A stretch of 64,000 bases of DNA. Origin: Streptomyces sp. NBC_00237 (GTDB lineage Bacteria; Actinomycetota; Actinomycetes; Streptomycetales; Streptomycetaceae). Shown in pieces: positions 58,701 to 64,000 of this stretch. The notes under the pieces are model-generated. The model saw only the letters and a program-made list of their open reading frames with translations, was not told the origin of the DNA and did not search any database. Position numbers and translations under genes: made by a program. The stretch is taken from contig NZ_JAPEMT010000002.1 of NCBI RefSeq assembly GCF_026342435.1, forward strand, positions 310,001 to 374,000, written 5' to 3'. Position 1 is the stretch's first letter; every line of letters begins with the position of its first letter.

Positions 58701-60947
58701 CCCCGCCTTCGGCACGCCGACGTCGCGGACCGGGGAGCCCAGGAGCTTGCCGCCCTTGGTCTTCACCGCGATCTGGTAGTAGTGCGTGCGCCCGATCTCG
58801 TTCGCACTAGCGGGAGGGGTCGGGGTGGCCGAGACGTCCGTGTACAACGTGGCGTCCTTGGCCACCGGGGCGACCAGGGTGTCCGGGCCGACCGTGAAAC
58901 CGGGGGTCGCGGAGCGGTGGACCTGGTACTCGACCAGGTCGTTCGCCACGTCGCCGGTGGTGTTGGTGTACGCGGCCCAGGACAGCTCGGGGCCGCTGCC
59001 GTGCACCACGGTCGGCTCACTCAGCTCCGTGCCGATGGCACCGAAGGTGACGGTCAGGCGGGGGAAGTTGGCCGTTTCGCCGTCGTAGTTGCCGTCCGCC
59101 GACTCATAGCGCGGGCCGCCGAGCGGGCCGGTGGCCGACTCGTCGACCGCCTTGACGACGAAGCCGTGGTTGGCGGCGGTGCCGTCCACCCACTTCTGCA
59201 CGGTGTCCTTCACCGGGAACCGGTGCCAGGTACTGTGCTGGCCCTTGGTCTTCACGACCTGCGCGTCGGCGACCAGGCGGACTGAGCCCGCGAGGGTGCG
59301 CTCGTCCTCGTCACCGCTGTCGCCGAGCACGATCTTCCCGGCGGTGCCGCGCGCGAAGTCCACCGGATCACCCAGCGGCGACCAGTTTCCGGCCTTCGCC
59401 TCGCTCTGGTCGACGACGGTCTTTGTCGACCCCTTGCTGCCGGTGACCGTGTACGGAGCCTCGGTCGCCGCGTTCTCCAGGTCGGTCCCGGGGAAGCGGG
59501 CCTCGACCCGGTACTTACCGGACTCGGGAACGGTCGGCTGCCAGGAGTACGTCTCCCCCTTGGCCGCGTTCTGGTTGTACGCGAAGTCTCCGCCGGTGCC
59601 CTGTGCCTTGGGCCACTCGCCGACCGCAGCCGTGCTGGCAGGCACGTCAGGACCCGCCTGCACCGAGGTGCCCGACACCTCGCCCACCAGGGCGTTCGTG
59701 TTCGTCCAGGTCGCCGTCGACTCGTCCCACGCACCCGTCGCCCGGTGCGCGGCCAACGGCACATCGTTGGCGTTGCTGGCGTGGACCTGGTCGAAGTACA
59801 GGCCCAGGCGCGCCGCGTCGATCTTGGTTCCGGCCGGGATCTGGTCCAGCGGGAACTTCAGCAGCGAGCGGGCCACGCCCGCGCCGGTCTTACCGACCGA
59901 CATCTTCCAGGACGTCCCGAAGTTTTCCTCCGGGGTGTCGGACAGGACCATCGTGTCCTGCGACTGGCCCGGAAGCGGAGCCACCGTGAGCGTCGGGTCG
60001 ACCGTCACCGGATACTGGCGGGCCGGGTCGGCCAGCCACTTTGCGTCCGGGGTGACGGTCAGCTTCCAGCCCTGGCCGTCCCGGGCCAGCTTCTGGGTGA
60101 CCTTGTCGGTGCTGACCTGCCCGTACGCGGAGGTCTCCGACTTCTTGGAATCCGTCATGAACGGAGCCGGGATCACCAGCACCGGGTGCTTCGAGGTCTC
60201 CCCGAAGAACGCGATCGACCCGTCCTTACGGGCCTTCGGCGTCAGCCCATCCGTACTCAAACGGAAGCTGAAGGAAAGCGGCGTGCCCGGCTTCTGCGCC
60301 AGGACGATGTTCTCCTTCACCTGGCCCGCGCCCACCTGGTAAACCAGGTCCGCACCCGACTTCGGGTCCTTGTAGGTGACCGTGTCACCCTTGACCGAAG
60401 GCGCCAGATCACCCGACGGGCCGTCCAGGCCCAGGGTGACCGACCGGCCGCCCCCGACCTCGTACCGCAACAGCTCCTTCGCCGTCCGGCCGAAGTAACT
60501 CGCCGCCGTGTTCGTGGTGTTGGACAGCTCCTTCCCGGACGCACGGACCGACGTGTCGATCGGCTTCCAGGCCGAACCCTGCCGGTAAGACGTCGGGAAG
60601 GCCGACAGTTCCGCCTCCACCCGGCCGTCCGAGAGCTGCCAGAAACGGGCGCTGGACGTGCGCTCGCCGGTCAGCTCCTTGACGCGCTTGGCCTTCGGAG
60701 CGTTCTCGCCCTTCGGGAGCCGTTCCCTGCTGGGGATCTCCAGCTTGCCGCCGGGCGGCGGCTTCTGGTCTTCCGGGTCCTCGTCGTCTCCGCCGAACCA
60801 CCCCGAGACGGTGTCCGCGAAGCTCTTGCCGTCTCCGTCGTCACCGCCCCCGGGAGCCGGTGCCGCATAGGCGATCTGCGGAAGCGCAGTCCCCAGCACG
60901 GCCGAGACGACGAGGGCGGCGATGAATCTTCGGTGCCGAGTCCTCAC
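52326..60947 (-). CDS. secreted RHS-repeat polymorphic toxin (2873 residues)
   Basis: A giant exported RHS/YD-repeat protein. Order: signal peptide (RRFIAALVVSAVLGTALPQI); DNRLRE-type domain at about residues 330-420; golvesin-like domain at about 455-562; second DNRLRE-type region at about 760-945; then YD repeats (for example YEYDGFGQLTRATDANGNAT) from about 1175 to 2600, interrupted at about 2003-2131 by a second golvesin-like domain; RHS end RYAFTGGNPTSRVELDGH. A Gly/Ala-rich hydrophobic stretch and a 125-residue tip follow. GTG 60947 is used because the signal follows at once. Likely delivers its tip into rival cells. Confidence 0.88.
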   Translation of the reverse strand: MRTRHRRFIAALVVSAVLGTALPQIAYAAPAPGGGDDGDGKSFADTVSGWFGGDDEDPEDQKPPPGGKLEIPSRERLPKGENAPKAKRVKELTGERTSSARFWQLSDGRVEAELSAFPTSYRQGSAWKPIDTSVRASGKELSNTTNTAASYFGRTAKELLRYEVGGGRSVTLGLDGPSGDLAPSVKGDTVTYKDPKSGADLVYQVGAGQVKENIVLAQKPGTPLSFSFRLSTDGLTPKARKDGSIAFFGETSKHPVLVIPAPFMTDSKKSETSAYGQVSTDKVTQKLARDGQGWKLTVTPDAKWLADPARQYPVTVDPTLTVAPLPGQSQDTMVLSDTPEENFGTSWKMSVGKTGAGVARSLLKFPLDQIPAGTKIDAARLGLYFDQVHASNANDVPLAAHRATGAWDESTATWTNTNALVGEVSGTSVQAGPDVPASTAAVGEWPKAQGTGGDFAYNQNAAKGETYSWQPTVPESGKYRVEARFPGTDLENAATEAPYTVTGSKGSTKTVVDQSEAKAGNWSPLGDPVDFARGTAGKIVLGDSGDEDERTLAGSVRLVADAQVVKTKGQHSTWHRFPVKDTVQKWVDGTAANHGFVVKAVDESATGPLGGPRYESADGNYDGETANFPRLTVTFGAIGTELSEPTVVHGSGPELSWAAYTNTTGDVANDLVEYQVHRSATPGFTVGPDTLVAPVAKDATLYTDVSATPTPPASANEIGRTHYYQIAVKTKGGKLLGSPVRDVGVPKAGRTLRILPAAADTTLSSSKPDVNLDKLPADGALPSAVQQAWLSVGNNSTTHGTTRSAFQFPTTSIPDTATVLQSQVQLWGAETTTGTKGATYDLAPLSKDFAETAATWNKANATTRWTKPGGDFGPVVSDSVGGITSEVGRHTWDATSLTQKWVEKATPNTGVVIKLANEAATAPQERTMFLSGEAAEERLRPQLRVIYIDSTPWNTYYAPHTPQRMTEDNTYPVDVTLTNTSDTAWAAGERKLSYRWALPDGSELADSPALNLRTDIPALLPGEKAVVKATVKSPLVEGNRREGHTLIWDVFNPTTSTWLSKTDSIGGLEQPVAVEDPTADRLGMEKYHSYTGKNTGAGSTFMSNLGSGNGVWSYNAFNNPGRGLNTFLRLSYNAQDTADTQLGNGWSAQASGPMRLGTMLDFHPDSAPGEVYITDGDGTQHIFRKQGDGTWRSSAGYHYLLKPKAGVTCTDGMDEVTDAWTMTRPDGTRFQIDCDGYLRQVIDKNNNVQTYVYEVRDSGNRWIKFLKEIKDPAGRSSLKLDYYLPGDATYEYIEANGEIAKASVLWDPKIYDHVKSMTDISGRKITFHYTRQGTLGRLTDGDGTTHPKIFKFGYDTAQGAKNVKLTTVTDPRNNATTVAYDRDPGYRWSTTKLTDRLGGATTFAYTPTGSGRTTKVTDAQNHTSTYVTDGQDRATTVTNAKSQTTKMTWDDDHNVTLIEENNGAKTAYCYDPKTGFPIWQRSAEDNKAGIPTAAECAGPDVFPAHSVRYQYKTQVDGYAADLVKKTSAEGRAWQFGYDGFGNLNKVTDPKGVETAGVEDDFTTKYEYDGFGQLTRATDANGNATLTSDFTPTGYPRKTTNAENHVTTTEYDVRGQVTSVIDALGKKTTQTYDTYGRPLVSTIPKEANVVLTTFPPDYDANDNVFKSKAINGAISTAVYDKADQIVSATAPQDTATSAKRESTYTYDKVGNLTSTTEPKGTATTANAKDYVTTNTYDEIYQLTDVTNAAGDKVSYLYDGVGNPVRVIDPKKNKTPADDYTTKTDYDFNHRVIATTDAAGKTSRQEYDKDSLPVAAIDAEGNKVIRDFDKRGKLEVIRTPHATDVTRETKFGYDQVGNRIKTFSPRGVATTDNADDFTSETVYDKLNRPWRQIQPYDPKDARYNKKVFTETTYDSVGRVAKVSMPPSSGETTRNDTTYTYYDTGWVKSAKDPWDILTEYDYDNLGQQTKRTLTSAGGSSQRTMTWEHFPDGKLKSLQDGGIPVGTSVVLVNNTDKQNVSATGAPEWKSTLGRDHVHAPGMGTDAFQWTLNIPKDGRYAAYVKYPKVAGASPSATYSLSHAKGSTNVKVDQRTNTDGWVKIGDYDFKEGTEAHLKLAESGAGTVAADSVKLVRDNSAEADVEKKRFDYAYDVNGNLTSVDDTSSGRRIDAYTVTYTGLNQVETVTEALAGQEKKKTAYAYDENGQPKTQTHPDQFSSYTYDLRELVKTVTVGKSSSDPAAKVSTYDYTDRGQKKQEIKGNKNVVGYTYYLDGALKTQTEKKPDGTLISDHAYAYDANGNKAEDVAQKRNADDATKLLSSTTKYTYEPADRLATATKTGNGAGVETYIHDDNANVISQTVKGKTTTFGYDRNRLLKTTVGGAVADHIYDPFGRQDSVKSGTQVIEKNTYDGFDHVIKHDKADATGALKSTTYAFDPLDRTTSKTEDGKKTEYNYLGMSGEVLTEEVATKLTASYQYSPWGERLSQVKHAADGTTTDESYYGYNSHTDVETLTGADGNAKATYGYTAYGSDDTSDFTGIDKPSATNPTKDAYNPYRFNSKRWDAASGTYDMGFRNYSPGLNRFTSRDMYNGALADMGLSTDPMTGNRYAFTGGNPTSRVELDGHDWCDVCSDALDAAGEWIDHNADALGEALVGTVETVGGVAGMFGGAALVVSSAGLCVAGAVPSIGTSCVAGAAGVAAGAGAVVAGAGLAVDGAMRLGNGIAKMENPSGGGSSSSQGGTPPKVTAGGAPADVALGYQKAGTANWANKKKFTHYMDPKYIDDWSIHVRKAIDDPDTVIHVQTEQFTGGFQGMATRGLAGGKVDATEQEMAWLSRAVIAGRKSWNKIQFYDRNGPVKVVEPKWQEGKWSTAWTLEFAD

Positions 60948-61189
60948 GTAGTCAACTGCCTTTCCCCCAGCCGCAGTTGACCCCATGGGTGCATGCGGGC
61001 AGGGCTCAGCACTGCCGTGGGAATCTCCCGGGCAGTGAAGTGGAAGAGCGAGTTCTACGCATGGGCATGCCATGCCGTCAACCGGTCGACGATGTCCGAC
61101 AGTTGGCACTATTTCCGAGAGCTGGATTCTCGGGCTGGGCTGTTGTAGAACCGTTCGGCTCAGCCCCCGACGACAACCGAAGGTCCTCC

Positions 61190-61675
61190 ATGTCCACAGC
61201 GACCGAACCCCGGCCCTCGACCGATCCCGCCGACCCGACGGACACCGCCGAAAACCGGTCCAGCCGTCCAGGCCGCCATGCCCGGCTCCTCGCGACCGGC
61301 GCCCTGCTTCTGCTGGCCGCTGCCGCCGCGTACGCCATCTACGTGCTGACCAGCTCGGACAACCCGGCCGAGCCGCCCGTCCCGACAGCAGCGGTCACGT
61401 ACTCCGTCACCGGCACCGGCACCGCCGACATCACCTACCTCGCCACCAGCGAGACGGGCACCGCCACCACCGAGAAGGCGGCGGCCCTGCCCTGGAAGAA
61501 GACGGTTCAGGTGCCGCTGGGGCAGGAACCGGTGGTGAAGATCCAGCTGCCGCAGCAGGGGGGCACCGCCACCTGCGCCCTCGCCGTACGCGACCAGCAC
61601 CAGCAGCGGGCCACAGCTTCAGGGCCGTACGGGCGGACGACGTGCGCGGCAGTGCTCCCGGCCGAGGGGCGCTAG
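61190..61675 (+). CDS. MmpS-like membrane-anchored accessory protein
   Basis: A 161-residue protein with an N-terminal disordered stretch, one transmembrane span at about 28-55 (LLATGALLLLAAAAAYAIYV), and an extracytoplasmic beta-rich domain like the MmpS family (VTYSVTGTGTADITYLATSE, LPWKKTVQVPLGQEPVVKIQ, TATCALAVRD). MmpS proteins assist MmpL exporters in mycobacteria; no MmpL gene is nearby. AAGG lies before ATG 61190. It converges on and overlaps the next gene by four bases. Confidence 0.75.
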   Translation: MSTATEPRPSTDPADPTDTAENRSSRPGRHARLLATGALLLLAAAAAYAIYVLTSSDNPAEPPVPTAAVTYSVTGTGTADITYLATSETGTATTEKAAALPWKKTVQVPLGQEPVVKIQLPQQGGTATCALAVRDQHQQRATASGPYGRTTCAAVLPAEGR

Positions 61676-62241
61676 GCGCCGAGTGGGGTCGCGGGCTCCG
61701 TCAGTCGATGCCGTCGGTGGTACGACCAGGTCACCGCCGCCAGGAGTGGGCCCCACAGCAGGAGTGGGGCGTAGGCGGCGAGGAAGACGGCTTCGCCGAG
61801 TGAGATGCGGGGGTCCGGTCTGGGGGCGGTGAGCAGCCCGCCGAAGAACAGGACCCACCACAGGAAGGTGACCACGAGGGCCCCCAGCGAAGCGGCGAGG
61901 ACCGCGCGTCTGTGGTTGACCGGGCGCCCTCCGAGGCGCGGAATCCAGCGCGGAAAGACCTCTCCCCAAGGGCGCACCAGGCCGAGCGTGAGGTACGACG
62001 CGGTCTCGGCGACCGCGCCGATGAATAGGACGTACGCCAGGGCGAGCAGCGCGGAGTCGCCGGGGAACGCGGCCAGGAACTCCTCGCGCTCCATCACCCC
62101 GACCGGCACCCCCAGCACGAGCGCGATGCGCCACACCCCGGAGGGGATCGTCGACCAGGCCGCGACATGGGCGGCGCGTACCGCCCACCGCGAGGGCGGT
62201 GGGGCGCAGGGGGCGGGCGGGGCGGGAGCTGTCGTCGTCAT
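61672..62241 (-). CDS. small multipass membrane protein, unknown function
   Basis: A 189-residue protein with about four hydrophobic spans (for example VWRIALVLGVPVGV, LLALAYVLFIGAVAETASYL, LGALVVTFLWWVLFFGGLL, EAVFLAAYAPLLLWGPLLAA). No family is recognised. ATG 62241 is the more natural start; the frame runs a little further to GTG 62259. Its 3' end overlaps that of the MmpS-like gene. Confidence 0.72.
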   Translation of the reverse strand: MTTTAPAPPAPCAPPPSRWAVRAAHVAAWSTIPSGVWRIALVLGVPVGVMEREEFLAAFPGDSALLALAYVLFIGAVAETASYLTLGLVRPWGEVFPRWIPRLGGRPVNHRRAVLAASLGALVVTFLWWVLFFGGLLTAPRPDPRISLGEAVFLAAYAPLLLWGPLLAAVTWSYHRRHRLTEPATPLGA

Positions 62242-62323
62242 GACCTGAATGTCGCGCACCGCCCGGCTCCGGCACGTCGTGCCGAGTGATGATCGCCCTC
62301 CGTCGCACGGGGGAGGGCGGGGC

Positions 62324-63559
62324 TCAGAGACGTACGGGGAGGGACTGCAAGCGCCACGTGCCCGGGTCCATGGCCCGTCGGGCCTCCCCCGCCCGTGCCA
62401 ACTCCGGGAAGCGGCGCAGCAGTCCGGTCAGGGCTGCCTCCGTCTGGATGCGGGCCACCGATGCCCCCAGGCAGAAGTGCGGGCCGTGGCCGAAGCCCAA
62501 GTGGGGGGTGGTGGGGGTGGTGCGGCGTACGTCGAGGTGGCCGGGGGTCGGGAAGGCTCGGGGGTCGCGGTTGGCGGAGGCGACGAGTGCGGTGACGGCC
62601 TCGCCCTTTGTTATGCGTACGCCGTGCAGGTCGGTGTCCTCCGTCGCGTAGCGCGGGATGGACAGGAGGGTCGGGCCTGCCCAGCGAGTCAGTTCGTCCA
62701 CGGCTCCCGGTGTGAGGGAGGGGTCCGCGCGGAGTGCGGCGAGCTGGTCGGGGTGGGAGAGGAGGGCGTCGATCGCGTTGGTCACGAGGGGGGTGGGTGA
62801 CTGGCCCGCGAGGACGACGTGCCAGATCAGGGTCACCATTTCGACGTCGGTGAGGCGGTCGCCGTCCTCGTCCTGGGCGCGGATCAGGTCGGTGAGGAGG
62901 TCGGCGGGCACGTCGGTGGGCGGGGGTTGGGTGGCGTGGGCGAGTTCGGCGCGCCTTCGGGCTACCGCTTCCTTTGCTCCTCGTACGATCCCGGGGATCG
63001 CCGCCGCGAAGTTGCCGCCTGCTCCGGCCGCGACCGTCGCTCCGTACGTCCGCCATGGCGCGCGGTCCTCGTGCGGGATGCCGACCCATTCGCAGATCAC
63101 CTCCATGGGGAGGTGCAGGGCGAAGTGGGCGAGGAGGTCGACGGAGCCGTCGGCGGGTGAGGTGTGGGCGGTGAGTTCGTCGAGGAGGCGGTCGACCGTT
63201 GCCTCGATGCGCGGGCGGAAGGCGGCGGCGCGACGTGCGCTGAAGGCGGGGGTGACCAGCCTGCGGAGGCGGACGTGTTCGGGGCCGTTCATTTCCGCCA
63301 TGGTGCGCATGTAGGGGACGCAGTCGTCCGGGACGTCGGGGCGCAGGAAGCTGTCGGCGCGGATTTCGAAGCGGGGGTCGCTGAGGAAGGCCCGGGCGTC
63401 CGCGTGGCGGGTGACGGCCCACATTCCGCCGAAGCCGGGGGCTGCGAGGTGGACCACGCGGGACTGTTCGCGGGCGCGGCCGTAGGTGGTGAAGGGGTCG
63501 CGGAGGACTTCGGGGTCGGAGAGCAGGAGTTCGGGGGTGGGGGGAGTCGGGTTGGGCAT
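62324..63559 (-). CDS. cytochrome P450
   Basis: A 411-residue P450. The haem-thiolate loop is LGFGHGPHFCLGASVAR (FxxGxxxCxG), the K-helix ExxR lies in AVDELTRWAGPTLLSIPRYA, and the I-helix reads VVLAGQSPTPLVTNAI. The I-helix usually carries an acidic-Thr pair (AGxD/ET); here Ser-Pro-Thr takes its place, so oxygen activation may differ. GGAAGG lies before ATG 63559. It is divergent from a TetR regulator. No ferredoxin gene is seen beside it. Confidence 0.92.
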   Translation of the reverse strand: MPNPTPPTPELLLSDPEVLRDPFTTYGRAREQSRVVHLAAPGFGGMWAVTRHADARAFLSDPRFEIRADSFLRPDVPDDCVPYMRTMAEMNGPEHVRLRRLVTPAFSARRAAAFRPRIEATVDRLLDELTAHTSPADGSVDLLAHFALHLPMEVICEWVGIPHEDRAPWRTYGATVAAGAGGNFAAAIPGIVRGAKEAVARRRAELAHATQPPPTDVPADLLTDLIRAQDEDGDRLTDVEMVTLIWHVVLAGQSPTPLVTNAIDALLSHPDQLAALRADPSLTPGAVDELTRWAGPTLLSIPRYATEDTDLHGVRITKGEAVTALVASANRDPRAFPTPGHLDVRRTTPTTPHLGFGHGPHFCLGASVARIQTEAALTGLLRRFPELARAGEARRAMDPGTWRLQSLPVRL

Positions 63560-63569
63560 GGGTGGGGCC

Positions 63570-63625
63570 TTCCTGGTCGGTCCGGTCGGTCCGGTCGTCG
63601 GTTCTGGTCGGTCCTGGTCGGTCGG
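63570..63625. repeat. GGTCGGTCC-type short tandem repeats
   Basis: Between the P450 start and the TetR start, GGTCGGTCC- and GGTCGGTCCTG-like units recur about five times. The tract is low complexity and lies in the divergent promoter region. Confidence 0.65.
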
Positions 63626-63638
63626 ATGGCGTGACCAC

Positions 63639-63651
63639 ATGATGCCATCAT
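63639..63651. promoter_or_regulatory. palindrome ATGATG-C-CATCAT, candidate TetR operator
   Basis: A perfect 6-bp-arm palindrome between the divergent P450 and TetR genes. It lies 79 bp from the P450 start and 86 bp from the TetR start, so it could serve both promoters. Confidence 0.45.
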
Positions 63652-63737
63652 CTGGATGGTCTGGGTATCTTGAATTCGTTTACAGGTGTGGTGGGGCGGG
63701 TGTGTCAGCCCCGTACGACGAGCGCGGCAGGAGAGTC

Positions 63738-64000
63738 ATGGGCCGGTTGACCAGGGCCGAAGTCCAGGAGATGAACCGGCGGAAGGTTCTTGAGGCGGCC
63801 CGGGAGGAATTCGGCGAGCGCGGGTTCCGGGATGCCAAGATCGACCGGATCGCGGAGCGGGCGGGGCTCACGCGGGGGGCCGTCTACTCGAACTTCCCGG
63901 GGAAGCGGGCTCTGTATTTCGCTGTGCTGGCGGACCTCGCGGTGCGGGGGGCGGTGGGTCCTCCGGCGGACTCAGTGGGCACGGTTCGGGAGGCTCTTGG
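63738..64000 (+). CDS. TetR-family transcriptional regulator (3' end beyond window)
   Basis: Only the first 87 codons are present. They show a TetR DNA-binding domain: REEFGERGFRDAKIDRIAER then AGLTRGAVYSNFPGKRALYF. GGAGAG precedes ATG 63738. It is divergent from the P450 gene and is its most likely regulator; the P450-TetR gap has a perfect palindrome at 63639. The ligand-binding domain is outside the window. Confidence 0.88.
   Translation, partial: MGRLTRAEVQEMNRRKVLEAAREEFGERGFRDAKIDRIAERAGLTRGAVYSNFPGKRALYFAVLADLAVRGAVGPPADSVGTVREAL

Noticed and set aside
56433..59285. 950-residue open frame antisense to the RHS gene
   Set aside because: Same reason: low-complexity shadow of a repetitive GC-rich gene.

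Overview
The window is chromosomal DNA from a Streptomyces-type actinomycete. GC is very high, GTG and TTG starts are common, and the gene content fits: an SsgA-like sporulation protein, a WhiB-family protein, DUF397/DUF5753 pairs, F420-type luciferase-like oxidoreductases, split LigD NHEJ proteins and a GH46 chitosanase. Calls come from reading motifs and start sites by eye; no database search was possible.

Region 1-9,600 is a string of mostly single-gene units: an MpaB-type oxygenase, an aldehyde dehydrogenase, a secreted sphingomyelinase-like phosphodiesterase, two metallo-beta-lactamase-fold hydrolases each divergent from an AraC-type regulator, and a long-chain acyl-CoA ligase. Region 9,600-18,770 is a lipid-degradation locus. 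The acyl-CoA ligase diverges from a MerR regulator, and a five-gene minus-strand operon runs alpha-methylacyl-CoA racemase, LLM oxidoreductase, long-chain acyl-CoA dehydrogenase, thiolase, FadB-type fusion. A 22-bp element (17 of 22 identical) lies in both divergent promoter regions, so the locus is probably one regulon. Region 18,800-29,300 holds endonuclease V, a YCII protein, a secreted beta-propeller-like protein, a GNAT acetyltransferase, an Fe-S protein, an SsgA-like protein, an ABC-F ATPase next to a short UvrA-like ATPase, dimethylargininase, and an acyl-ACP desaturase behind a three-half-site operator.

Region 29,300-46,700 begins with a decayed ORF, then a secreted chitosanase, a large SDR protein, two tandem tRNA-like sequences, a GMC oxidoreductase, a WhiB protein, an FAD oxidoreductase, the ligase and polymerase halves of LigD (divergent), a GH3 glucosidase, a TOPRIM protein and a DHA2 drug exporter with an extra C-terminal winged-helix-like domain. 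Two copies of a dispersed intergenic repeat and a G-rich six-copy repeat lie here.

Region 46,700-64,000 has an ECF-type sigma factor, a DUF5753 regulator/DUF397 pair, a HATPase protein and a decayed stretch with lower GC. It is followed by an 8.6-kb RHS polymorphic toxin gene whose C-terminal domain and downstream putative immunity gene have clearly lower GC than the RHS body. The window ends with an MmpS-like protein, a membrane protein, a cytochrome P450 and a divergent TetR regulator cut by the window edge.

The points most worth a second look are the unrecognised RHS toxin tip with its immunity gene, the two degenerate tandem tRNA-like sequences, and the shared lipid-regulon element.
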